Origin: Streptomyces ferrugineus
Lineage (GTDB): Bacteria > Actinomycetota > Actinomycetes > Streptomycetales > Streptomycetaceae
Assembly (NCBI RefSeq): GCF_015160855.1
Contig: NZ_CP063373.1
Coordinates: 5,642,001 to 5,706,000, forward strand
Reading direction: 5' to 3'
Length of the DNA: 64,000 bases
Numbering within the stretch: position 1 is the stretch's first letter; each line of letters opens with the position of its first letter. Below, in pieces: positions 44,486 through 53,737 of the stretch. The notes under the pieces are model-generated. The model was not told the DNA's origin, ran no database searches, and saw only the letters and a list, made by a program, of their open reading frames with translations. A program made the translations under genes and the position numbers.

Positions 44486-46848
44486 CGGGGGAAGTCCCTC
44501 AGCGTGACGGAGGCGCCGGGCCGCAACGTGACCGTGCGGGACCCCTCGCCGTACGCGACCGTCGTGGTGCGGCCGCCGACGCTGTGGATCCGGGCCTCGG
44601 TCGGCTTGCCGTCGCGCCAGCGCAGGTCGGCCTCGAAGCCGCCCCGTGCGGGCACGCCCCGGACGAAGCCGGTGGTGGCCCAGGCGTCGGGGAGGGCGGG
44701 GAGGAGTTCGATGTGTCCGGGCCGGGAGTACAGCAGCATCTCCACCATCGCCGCCGGGGTGCCGAAGTTGGCGTCGATCTGGAAGATGCCCCGGCCGCGT
44801 TCCGCCTCGTAGATGTCGAAGAGGTTGGGTGCCGTGCCGTTGCTGCCGTCGGTCGAGGGGCGGAGGTTGTCGACGATGAGCCGGTAGGCGTGGTCCGCGT
44901 CCTTCAGGCGGGCCCAGCACAGGCCGCGCCAGGCGTTGGCCCAGCCGAAGTTCTCCATGCCGCGGGCGGTGAGCAGGGCGGTGGCGCCGGCCACGATGTC
45001 GGCCGGGGTGGAGCCGTCGGGGCGGATGCGGTCGCCGGGGAACAGGTTGATCAGCGGGGACAGGTGGCGGTGCGTGGTCTCCCCCAGGTTGTCCGGCGAC
45101 ATCCACTCCTGCAGCCAGCCGGTCGTGGGGCTGACCTGCGGCAGGTACAGCTTTCTGCGCAGTGCCGCGATCGTGTCCGCGTAGGCGGTGTCGGTGCGCA
45201 GCTCGGCGGCCGCGGTGCAGTAGTTCCCGAACAGTGTCCACACGACTTCCTGAGCATAGGTGATGCCTTTGGCGTCCTGTGGGCCGTGTTCCGGAGACCA
45301 GTCGCTGTCGTCGACGAGCACCTCCTTCGAGGTGCCGGGGAGGGTGATGGTGAGCAGCCGCGCCTCCCAGAACTCGCAGGCGCCTTTGAGCAGCGGGTAG
45401 ATCTTGCTCAGGTATGCGCGCGACCCCGTGTACTCGTAGTGCTCCCACAGGGTGGTGCACAGCCAGGCGTTGCCCGCCGGATGCCACCACCAGCCGCTTC
45501 CGCCGTGGGGGTTGGTGGAGAAGGCGACGGCCCAGCCGGCGTTCCTGCCGGAGGAGTTGCGGAAGCGGTTGCGCGGGTCGTTGAACAGGCGGCGGGTGAC
45601 GTCGGTCCAGGACGGGAGCTGGGCGAGGCAGTAGTCCGCGAAGGCGTCGAAGCACGGGGACAGTCCGGTGCGGTCGGCCATCCAGTAGTTCATCTGGATG
45701 TTGACGTCGGTGTGGTAGTCGCCCATCCAGTCCGGGTCGTTGCCGTCCAGCCACAGGCCCTGGAGGGCCACCGGCAGGCTGTCGCGCGAGCCGCAGATCA
45801 TCAGGTAGCGGCCGAACTGGAGGTATGCCGCCTCCAGTTCGGGGTCGGGTTCCGGATCGCGGCTGCGGGCGTGCAGGCGCTCCCAGGTGTCCAGTGCGCG
45901 CTGTGCGTCGGTGGACGTGCCGAGGGAGAGGTCGAGTCGCCCGTACAGGGTGCGGTAGTCGGCGATGTGGGTGCGCCGCAGGGCGTCGGCCGATTCCGCG
46001 GCGGCGGCGCGGACCTTCGTACGGGACAGTCGCTCGGGGTCGAGGGAGGGGTCGCGGAAGCCGGCCGCGGCGTCGGGCGCGTAGTTGGTGCCGGCACCGA
46101 CGATCACGGTGAGGTCCTCGCAGCCGGAGAAGTCGATGCGGGTGCCGTGGACGGTGACCTTGCCGCCGTTGCCGCGGGCCGTGACGGCGGCGCCGTAGCG
46201 CAGGCCGTTGGGGAGGGTCGCGCCGAAGGACTCGGCTGCGGTGGGGCTCTCGCCGTGGGTGCCGGTCAGGGTGAGGGTGCCGGTGTAGCGGCCGCCGCCG
46301 CTCTGGGTGAAGTGCAGGACGATGACGTCGTCGGGGTGGCTGGCGTACATCTCGCGCCGGTAGGTGACGCCGGAGCGGACGTAGGAGCTGGTGACCAGGC
46401 CCCGGGCGAGGTCGAGGGTGCGGCGGTAGCCGTGGACGGCGCCGAGGTCGTGGTCGGGGAGGTCGACGGTGAGCCTGGCGAGCAGTGTGAAGGAGCCGAA
46501 GTCGGAGCGGCCGTAGGGGAACTGGCCGTCCTGGTCCAGGGTGTCGTTGAGGCCGCCGGTCCACATGGTGGCGTCGCTGATGAGCAGCAGTTCGCGGCCG
46601 GGGTCGTTGCTCACGAGGGCGCCGATGCGGCCGTTGCCGACGGGCAGGCCCTGTTCGATGAGCGAGCCCTCGTCGCCGGGGGCCCGCCACCACAGCCGGT
46701 GCCGGGTGGAGCCGGCGGGCAGCGGGCCTTCGGCTGGGCGGGCGGGTGCGGCGGAGGCGGTGAAGGCGGGCAGGGAGGCGAGGGTGGCGGTGAGGCCCGC
46801 GGTGGTGGCCAGGGAGAGGACGGATCTTCTGCTCGGGCTGGTGTCCAT
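44482..46848 (-). CDS. GH95 alpha-L-fucosidase, exported
   Basis: A 788-residue glycoside hydrolase 95 protein. The start MDTSPSRRSVLSLATTAGLTA carries a twin-arginine-type signal. The N-terminal beta domain includes LWWRAPGDEGSLIEQGLPVGNGRIGA. The (alpha/alpha)6 barrel has the Asn-containing VNIQMNYW, Glu520 in WSPEHGPQ, HRHLSPLINLFPGD and Asp in FQIDANFGT. These correspond to the catalytic set known for GH95 enzymes that invert alpha-1,2-fucosides; some GH95 members are galactosidases. The ATG at 46848 lies after a 12-bp hairpin that separates it from the GH27 gene. It is coupled to the esterase gene downstream. Confidence 0.93.
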   Translation of the reverse strand: MDTSPSRRSVLSLATTAGLTATLASLPAFTASAAPARPAEGPLPAGSTRHRLWWRAPGDEGSLIEQGLPVGNGRIGALVSNDPGRELLLISDATMWTGGLNDTLDQDGQFPYGRSDFGSFTLLARLTVDLPDHDLGAVHGYRRTLDLARGLVTSSYVRSGVTYRREMYASHPDDVIVLHFTQSGGGRYTGTLTLTGTHGESPTAAESFGATLPNGLRYGAAVTARGNGGKVTVHGTRIDFSGCEDLTVIVGAGTNYAPDAAAGFRDPSLDPERLSRTKVRAAAAESADALRRTHIADYRTLYGRLDLSLGTSTDAQRALDTWERLHARSRDPEPDPELEAAYLQFGRYLMICGSRDSLPVALQGLWLDGNDPDWMGDYHTDVNIQMNYWMADRTGLSPCFDAFADYCLAQLPSWTDVTRRLFNDPRNRFRNSSGRNAGWAVAFSTNPHGGSGWWWHPAGNAWLCTTLWEHYEYTGSRAYLSKIYPLLKGACEFWEARLLTITLPGTSKEVLVDDSDWSPEHGPQDAKGITYAQEVVWTLFGNYCTAAAELRTDTAYADTIAALRRKLYLPQVSPTTGWLQEWMSPDNLGETTHRHLSPLINLFPGDRIRPDGSTPADIVAGATALLTARGMENFGWANAWRGLCWARLKDADHAYRLIVDNLRPSTDGSNGTAPNLFDIYEAERGRGIFQIDANFGTPAAMVEMLLYSRPGHIELLPALPDAWATTGFVRGVPARGGFEADLRWRDGKPTEARIHSVGGRTTTVAYGEGSRTVTLRPGASVTLRDFPR

Positions 46849-46870
46849 GTGCGGCTCCGGGTACGTCCGG

Positions 46871-46901
46871 GTCGGGGCCCGGCGCATGGCCGGGCCCCGA
46901 C
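46871..46901 (-). other. 12-bp hairpin between GH27 and GH95 genes
   Basis: GTCGGGGCCCGG (46871-46882) pairs perfectly with CCGGGCCCCGAC (46890-46901) around a 7-nt loop. It lies 10 nt after the GH27 stop and 23 nt before the GH95 start in transcript order. No T-run follows. It could be a partial terminator or an mRNA-processing/stabilising hairpin that makes GH27 expression differ from GH95. Confidence 0.6.
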
Positions 46902-46910
46902 GGAGGGAGG

Positions 46911-48728
46911 TCAGAGGGACTTCGGTACGTCGATCCGGTCGATGTCCGGTGCGTAGCCGGTCCCGCTGTCGAACGTGATCGTGTTGGCCCCGGCCTTGAG
47001 GCTGACCGGCACATGGACGCTGTTGGCGGTGCCCCAGTCCCCGGTGGAGGCGAACTTGTGCGAGGTCGCGCCCCCTGCGTTGGCCGACACGAGCACCGAT
47101 CGCGCGTCGCCGCTGACGTAGGCCACCTTGATCTGGTAGATGCCGGCCTTGGGCACCACGACGTCGTTCACGGTGACCTTGCCGCCCCCGTAGAGGTTGC
47201 CGACCTTGCGTCCGTCGGAGCAGGCGGAGCAGGCGGCGACGGAGGCGTTGCCGCTGAGGGTGTTGGCGGCCGCCTCGGCCTCGTGGGCGGTCCAGACGAG
47301 GTCCGTGCCGCGCGGGGTGACGGTGAACAGGCGGGAGCCGTGTGCCGGGAGCGCCTGGGTGATCCGGCCGGAGTGGCTGCCGAGGTTCTCCTTGTTCCAC
47401 ACGTCGCGTACGAACGCCTTGCCCCTGAAACCGAGGGTGGACCAGTTCGCGGTCACCGCGGCGGGCGCGTCGGAGAGGTTGAACAGTGCCACGGTGTAGG
47501 TGCCGTCGGGGTTCTTCGCGGCCCACACCTGCTGCGGGTCGGAGGCGGTGACGGGCTCGGCGGGCGGGGCGCTGCTCTGGTTGATCGCGATGACCTCGCG
47601 GTCGGTGAGCAGCTTCAGGCCGTAGGAGTCGAGCCGGGTGAGGTCGTCGCCGGTGAACAGCGGGGACTTGGCGATCGCCCACAGGGTGGCGTAGCTCTGC
47701 CGTTCGGCCTTGGTGAGGCCGTCCATCTCGCCGTTGCCGACGTTGAGGGAGTCGAGGTCGTTCCAGCCGCCGGGGCCGGCGTGGTCGGTCCAGGCGGGGG
47801 CGTCGTCCCAGCGGTCGTCGACCGAGTTCTCCCAGGTGACCAGGGTGTTGCAGTAGCACTCGACGTCGGTGTCGATGCGCCAGCCGTTGGAGTACTTCTT
47901 CCAGTCCTCGACGTGCCCGTAGTCCAGGGACCAGGACAGCTCCAGGTGGATCGGGCGGCCGGCCGCCTTGATGGCCTGCTGCCAGGCGGCGACGTCGGCC
48001 ACGTTGTCGTAGTTGTCGCCGGTCTTGGACGAGCCGGGGCCGACGCCGTCGAGCTTCAGGAAGTCGTAGCCCCAGTCGGCGAACATCCGCGCCTGGGAGT
48101 CGATGTACTTCTGTGCGCAGGGATCGGAGAAGTCGATCTTGTAGGCGGAGTCCCAGCCGTTGGTGGTGCGCAGGTCGTCGTGAACGATGTCGGCGGTGGT
48201 GCACCCCGGTGCGTTCCAGATCGGCGTCGTGCCGTCGCGGTAGGCGCCCTTCTCCAGGCCGACCGGGAGGTAGATGCCGGCCTTGAGGCCCTTGGCGTGG
48301 ATGCGGTCGGCGACGGCCTTCATGCCGCTCGGGAAGCGCTCGGGGTCGGCCTTCTGGCGGCCGTACTCGTCGTACCGCTGTGTCCAGGACCAGTCCATCC
48401 ACCAGCCGGCGTCGATGTTGACGTACTCGTAGCCGTACTTCTTGAGCTTGGCGGCCATGGCGTCGGTCTGCTTGGCGACGTTCGCCTCGGACAGATAGCT
48501 GTAGTCGCCCTTCGGGTTGAGGCCCGGGTACTTCGACGACTGCATGGTCCAGCTCGTCCAGCCCATGTAGGGCTTGGCGGCCACCGCGGTGGTGGCCGGG
48601 GCGACCGGGGGCGTGGTGGTCTCGGCTTGTGCGGCGGGCACGGCGGCGGTGACACCGGCGGTGAGGGCCAGGACCACCACGGCTCTCAGGGCGCGTGCGG
48701 GCAGGACGGAGTACGAGGATGACCGCAT
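46911..48728 (-). CDS. GH27 alpha-galactosidase-like enzyme with C-terminal CBM35-like module
   Basis: A 605-residue secreted enzyme. A Sec signal occupies about 1-36. The GH27 barrel (about 50-400) has KPYMGWTSW, YVNIDAGWW, nucleophile Asp227 (DFLKLDGVG) and acid/base Asp288 (NGWRIDTDVE). A beta domain follows, then a C-terminal module (about 475-605) with HEAEAAANTLSGNASV and VSLKAGANTITFDSGTGYAPDIDRIDV, typical of CBM35/CBM6-like binding modules. GH27 removes terminal alpha-galactose or, in some Streptomyces enzymes, beta-L-arabinopyranose. It follows the ROK regulator gene by 31 bp and precedes the fucosidase. Confidence 0.92.
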   Translation of the reverse strand: MRSSSYSVLPARALRAVVVLALTAGVTAAVPAAQAETTTPPVAPATTAVAAKPYMGWTSWTMQSSKYPGLNPKGDYSYLSEANVAKQTDAMAAKLKKYGYEYVNIDAGWWMDWSWTQRYDEYGRQKADPERFPSGMKAVADRIHAKGLKAGIYLPVGLEKGAYRDGTTPIWNAPGCTTADIVHDDLRTTNGWDSAYKIDFSDPCAQKYIDSQARMFADWGYDFLKLDGVGPGSSKTGDNYDNVADVAAWQQAIKAAGRPIHLELSWSLDYGHVEDWKKYSNGWRIDTDVECYCNTLVTWENSVDDRWDDAPAWTDHAGPGGWNDLDSLNVGNGEMDGLTKAERQSYATLWAIAKSPLFTGDDLTRLDSYGLKLLTDREVIAINQSSAPPAEPVTASDPQQVWAAKNPDGTYTVALFNLSDAPAAVTANWSTLGFRGKAFVRDVWNKENLGSHSGRITQALPAHGSRLFTVTPRGTDLVWTAHEAEAAANTLSGNASVAACSACSDGRKVGNLYGGGKVTVNDVVVPKAGIYQIKVAYVSGDARSVLVSANAGGATSHKFASTGDWGTANSVHVPVSLKAGANTITFDSGTGYAPDIDRIDVPKSL

Positions 48729-48759
48729 GGGTCGTACCTCCTGAGGTCGTTCAGCGGCG

Positions 48760-49938
48760 CTACCGCTGGTCGTCGGCTCTGATGAAGGACTGGATCGCGG
48801 TGGCCGCGGCCCCGCGCGCCCACTCCTCGAAGGGCAGCGGGCGGGTCTGTACGTCGCACTGGGCGGCGGAGCCGAACGCGGCCGCGGCGAAGGCGTCGCG
48901 GATCTGTTCGGCGAACAGGTCGTGGGCGGCGAGGCCCTCGCCGGAGATGATCACCCGCTCGGGGCCGAGCAGGTTGGCCACGGTGGCGATGCCCCGGCCG
49001 ATCGCCTCACCCGCGCGGGCGTAGGCCTCGCGCGCCCCGGTGTTGCCCCGGTGGGCCAGCTCCACGGCCTCGACGGTGTCGGCGACTTCGACGCCGGTGG
49101 TCTCGCGGATGCGCCGGACGATCGCGGCGTCCCCCGCGATGGCCTCCACGCAGCCGCGGTTGCCGCAGTGGCAGGGCGGTCCCGCCGGGTCGACGGTCAC
49201 ATGCCCGATCTCCCCGGCCACGCCGTGCGCACCGGCGACCACCCGGCCGTGCACGACCAGGCCGCAGCCGATGCCGGCGCCGACGGTCACCACGGCGAAG
49301 TCGGACAGCCCGACGCCGGCGCCGAACCACTGCTCGGCGACGGTGAGGGCGCGGACGTCGTTGTCGACGGTGACCGGCAATCCGGTGGTCGCGGCGGCGA
49401 GTTCGGCGAGGGGCACGTCCCGCCACTGAAGGAACGGTGAGTAGCGCACGACTCCGGCGCCGCGGTCCACGTCTCCGGAGACGGCGATGCCGAGTCCGAG
49501 GACCGGGACGCCCAGGTCGCCCGCTTCCGCGAGCAGTTCGCCCGCCAGCTCGGCGACCGAGGCCAGTACACCCCTGGGCTCCCGGTCCGGGAGCGGGGCG
49601 TGGCGGGCGACGCGGATGCGGCAGCACAGGTCGGTGAGCACGCCGATGATCTCGTCGCCGGTCACCTTGACGCCGATGAACAGCGCCCGTCCACCGTCGA
49701 CCCGAACCGGGTTGGCCGGTCGGCCGAGCGTGGGACGGGCCGCCTCCTCCACGTCCTCCACCAGATAGCCGGCCTCGATGAGGGGCCGTACCGCCTTGGT
49801 GACGGCGGCCGGGGACAGTCCCGCCCGCCGGGCCACCTCCAGACGGGTGAGCGGCCCCTGGCTCAGGACCGTGGTGAAGATCTGCGAGGCGGCCGGCGTG
49901 TTCGCCGGGAACGTCTCGGCGCGGTGGATCGAGGACAT
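48760..49938 (-). CDS. ROK-family transcriptional regulator
   Basis: A 392-residue repressor-type ROK protein. The N-terminal winged helix (FTTVLSQGPLTRLEVARRAGLSPAAVTKAVRPLIE) is followed by a sugar-kinase-like domain with VTVDNDVRALTVAEQWFGAG, the ROK zinc motif CHCGNRGCVEAIAG and GPERVIISGEG. The sugar-binding residues look intact. It heads the minus-strand glycan operon, so the effector is probably a sugar released by the downstream GH27, GH95 and esterase enzymes, for example fucose or galactose. An AT-rich inverted repeat lies about 20 bp upstream. Confidence 0.92.
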   Translation of the reverse strand: MSSIHRAETFPANTPAASQIFTTVLSQGPLTRLEVARRAGLSPAAVTKAVRPLIEAGYLVEDVEEAARPTLGRPANPVRVDGGRALFIGVKVTGDEIIGVLTDLCCRIRVARHAPLPDREPRGVLASVAELAGELLAEAGDLGVPVLGLGIAVSGDVDRGAGVVRYSPFLQWRDVPLAELAAATTGLPVTVDNDVRALTVAEQWFGAGVGLSDFAVVTVGAGIGCGLVVHGRVVAGAHGVAGEIGHVTVDPAGPPCHCGNRGCVEAIAGDAAIVRRIRETTGVEVADTVEAVELAHRGNTGAREAYARAGEAIGRGIATVANLLGPERVIISGEGLAAHDLFAEQIRDAFAAAAFGSAAQCDVQTRPLPFEEWARGAAATAIQSFIRADDQR

Positions 49939-49956
49939 GCCCGGAACCTAGGGCCC

Positions 49957-49976
49957 TTATTTTCCGCCGTCAATAA
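49957..49976. promoter_or_regulatory. AT-rich inverted repeat upstream of the ROK operon
   Basis: TTATT (49957-49961) and AATAA (49972-49976) are symmetric around a 10-nt spacer in a rare AT-rich patch 19 bp before the ROK start. NagC/XylR-type ROK operators are also TTATT...AATAA-like. It may also be part of the promoter -10. Autoregulation is therefore plausible but untested. Confidence 0.45.
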
Positions 49977-50013
49977 AAGAAGCGGGATTCACCGGAGGAC
50001 TCCCACCCGGTGA

Positions 50014-51348
<1,335 letters not shown>

Positions 51349-51424
51349 CGGGTGGGAACCCGTGAGATCCGGCGGACGTTGTCCGGACATCTCCACCGGA
51401 TCTCGAACCACCCACCAGGACGGC

Positions 51425-52789
51425 ATGATGAGCGAGTTGGTTCCCGGGGGCAATCTGCCCCTCCCGGGCGGCAGCGTGACCGTCCGGGTGCCCGGCCCCT
51501 TCGACGTGTCCGCGCTCATCACCGACGACGGCGGCAAGGTCAAGGGCGACGCCGACTTCGTGTTCTACAACCAGCCGTCCGCGCCGGGCGCCCGCCTCCA
51601 GGGCGACACCCTGACCGTCGATCCCCCTCGGCTGCGCGCCGGGGCGACCCGGGTCACGGTCGTCGTCAGCCCCGCCGATCCCGGCACCGCCCTGGGCCGG
51701 CTGCCCGCCCCGGTGCTCCAGGTCACCGACCCGGGCGGCCGCCAGCTCGCCCGGTTCGCCCCGCCGCGCCCGCGGCAGGAGACGGTGCTGCTGCTCGCCG
51801 AGCTCTACCGGCGCGGCGGCAGCTGGAAGGTGCGGGCGCTCGGGCAGGGCTATGCGGACGGGCTGGCGGGACTCGCGCGCGACTTCGGGGTGGACGTCGT
51901 CGAGGACGCGACACCGTCTCCGTCCCGGCGGACACCCGCTCCGCCCATGCCGACCGCACGGCCGGCGATGCACACCCTGTCCGGCTTCACCACCGCGCAC
52001 TCCCCCTCCCCCGATCCCGACGGCTTCCTCGGCCTGGTCAACTCCGCCCGCACGAGCGCCGGTTCACCGCCGGTCGCCCTCGACGCCCGCCTCGCCTCCG
52101 CCGCCCGGGCGCACGCCTCCGCCATGGCCGCGGCGGGCCGGCTCGACGTCGAGGGCCGTGACGGCGTCTCCGTGTACCAGCGCATCAGCGCCGCCGGGTA
52201 CGCGTATCTCACCGTCGGCGAGCACCTGGTCTCCGGTCCCCGCACACCCGCCGAGTTCGTCGCGTACTGCCTGCGCGACGACCGCCCCCGCCGCACCCTG
52301 CACGACCCGGCCTTCACCCACGCCGCGGTGGCGTACGTCAACGGCGGCCGCTCGGGCGACACCTACTGGACGGCGCTGTGGGCCAGGCCGCTCACGCCGG
52401 GCGATCTGTCCCGCACCGCGGCCGAGGTCGTCGACCTCACCAACCGCGAGCGGACCCGGGCCGGGCTGCGCCCCTTGGCCGTCGATCCCGCGCTCACCGC
52501 CGCCGCTCAGGCGTACAGCGCCGACATGGCGGCCCGGGCCTTCTACTCCCACACCTCGCCCGAGGGGACCCAGCCCTGGGACCGGGCGGCGGCCGCGGGC
52601 TCCCGTATGCGCTCGATCGGCGAGAACATCGCGTGCGGTCAGCGCTCCCCCGCCGAGGTCGTGGAGGGCTGGATGAACAGCCCGGGGCACCGCGCCAACA
52701 TCCTCAAGCGCGACTTCACCCACATAGGCATCGGCTTCGCGGGCGGCGGACCCGCGGGCACGTACTGGACGCAGCTCTTCGGCGCATGA
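51425..52789 (+). CDS. TerD-domain protein fused to two CAP/SCP domains
   Basis: A 454-residue protein. Residues 1-160 form a TerD-like domain (LVPGGNLPLPGGSVTVRV, DADFVFYNQPSAPG, ETVLLLAELYRRGGSWKVRALGQGY). A Pro-rich linker (160-198) leads to a degenerate CAP domain (199-322) and then a well-preserved one (333-454) with His376 (FYSHTSPEGTQPWD), Glu400 (SIGENIACG) and His422 (MNSPGHRANIL). No signal peptide is visible although CAP domains are normally extracytoplasmic. TerD proteins bind calcium and belong to tellurite/phage/stress systems. A start at 51425 or 51428 (tandem ATGs), with AGGA upstream. Confidence 0.88.
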   Translation: MMSELVPGGNLPLPGGSVTVRVPGPFDVSALITDDGGKVKGDADFVFYNQPSAPGARLQGDTLTVDPPRLRAGATRVTVVVSPADPGTALGRLPAPVLQVTDPGGRQLARFAPPRPRQETVLLLAELYRRGGSWKVRALGQGYADGLAGLARDFGVDVVEDATPSPSRRTPAPPMPTARPAMHTLSGFTTAHSPSPDPDGFLGLVNSARTSAGSPPVALDARLASAARAHASAMAAAGRLDVEGRDGVSVYQRISAAGYAYLTVGEHLVSGPRTPAEFVAYCLRDDRPRRTLHDPAFTHAAVAYVNGGRSGDTYWTALWARPLTPGDLSRTAAEVVDLTNRERTRAGLRPLAVDPALTAAAQAYSADMAARAFYSHTSPEGTQPWDRAAAAGSRMRSIGENIACGQRSPAEVVEGWMNSPGHRANILKRDFTHIGIGFAGGGPAGTYWTQLFGA

Positions 52790-52854
52790 GGTCCCCGGAA
52801 GCCCGACACGCCGCGCGCTGGGCGGAACGGATCCGTCCGGGACAGGATGCCCGC

Positions 52855-53532
52855 ATGAAGGGTGACCTCTTTTCCAGCGAGCACATGGTCCAGCCCGCCA
52901 CGGCGCCGGGCATGACGATCGAGAACGCCAAGTGCGTCAAGTACGCGGTGAACGGCGAGATGCACGCCCGGCAGGGCGCGATGGTCGCCTACCGCGGCAA
53001 CCTCCAGTTCGAGCGCAAGGGCCAGGGCATGGGCGGCATGCTCAAGCGGGCCGTGACCGGTGAGGGGCTGCCGCTGATGGCGGTGCGCGGGCAGGGCGAG
53101 GCCTGGTTCGCGCACGAGGCGCAGAACTGCTTCATCGTCGATGTCGACCCCGGCGACGAGTTCACGGTCAACGGCCGCAACGTCCTGTGTTTCGATGCGT
53201 CGCTGTCGTACCGGATAGCGACGGTGAAGGGCGCGGGCATCACCGGCGGCGGCCTGTTCAACAGCGTGTTCACGGGCCAGGGCAGGCTCGGGCTGATCTG
53301 CGACGGCAACCCGCTGGTCATCCCGGTCTCGCAGCAGTACCCGGTGTACGTCGACACGGACGCGGTGGTCGGCTGGACCGCCGGGCTGCAGACCTCGCTG
53401 CATCGTTCGCAGTCGCTCGGCTCGATGCTGCGCGGCGGTTCCGGGGAGGCCGTGCAGCTGATGCTGCAAGGTCAGGGCTATGTCGTCGTACGGCCGAGCG
53501 AGGCGACGCCGCAGAAGCCACAGCAGCACTGA
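52855..53532 (+). CDS. AIM24 family protein
   Basis: A 225-residue beta-rich protein of the AIM24/TRAP-like family. Segments such as KCVKYAVNGEMHARQGAMVAYRG, FVVD-like CFIVDVDPGDEFTVNGRNVLCFD and the C-terminal GEAVQLMLQGQGYVVVRPSE are characteristic. The family occurs in bacteria and mitochondria and is of unknown function; bacterial genes often sit near TerD genes, as here. ATG at 52855 with CAGGA upstream. A terminator follows at 53609-53641. Confidence 0.88.
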   Translation: MKGDLFSSEHMVQPATAPGMTIENAKCVKYAVNGEMHARQGAMVAYRGNLQFERKGQGMGGMLKRAVTGEGLPLMAVRGQGEAWFAHEAQNCFIVDVDPGDEFTVNGRNVLCFDASLSYRIATVKGAGITGGGLFNSVFTGQGRLGLICDGNPLVIPVSQQYPVYVDTDAVVGWTAGLQTSLHRSQSLGSMLRGGSGEAVQLMLQGQGYVVVRPSEATPQKPQQH

Positions 53533-53608
53533 ACCGACACCGTGAGGTGATCTGCGCCTCACGAGCAACCCCGTCCGCCCCGCCGACGTCTTGATCGACG
53601 ACAGGCGA

Positions 53609-53643
53609 AGCCCTGGCCGCCCGTTTCGGCCAGGGCTGATTTT
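53609..53643 (+). terminator. intrinsic terminator after AIM24 gene
   Basis: AGCCCTGGCCG (53609-53619) pairs with CGGCCAGGGCT (53627-53637) over 11 bp around a 7-nt loop, followed by GATTTT. It separates the TerD/AIM24 transcript from the repeat array and the TPR gene. Confidence 0.82.
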
Positions 53644-53650
53644 CAACGCT

Positions 53651-53728
53651 CTATACACACTATGTATACACAGCGTGTATACGCATCTCGTATACGCGGA
53701 GAGTAGACACGGTGTGTATGTCGATCGA
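53651..53728. repeat. six 13-bp GTATAC-type tandem repeats (iteron-like)
   Basis: Starting every 13 bp from 53651 there are units CTATACACACTAT, GTATACACAGCGT, GTATACGCATCTC, GTATACGCGGAGA, GTAGACACGGTGT and GTATGTCGATCGA. Three have a perfect GTATAC core (53664, 53677, 53690); the other three differ by one or two bases. The array ends 9 bp before the ATG of the TPR gene (53738), so it covers the promoter and leader. Such regular direct repeats suggest cooperative binding of a regulator in a head-to-tail row. It is the most AT-rich, repeat-ordered sequence in the window. Confidence 0.8.
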
Positions 53729-53737
53729 AAGGCATCG

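Noticed and set aside
46849..48402. Upstream extension of the GH95 frame into the GH27 gene
   Set aside because: The extension is out of frame with GH27, whose catalytic motifs are intact; the Tat-type signal at 46848 marks the true GH95 start.
53651..53728. CRISPR array
   Set aside because: Units are 13 bp with no spacers of 30 bp and no cas genes; they look like protein-binding repeats.
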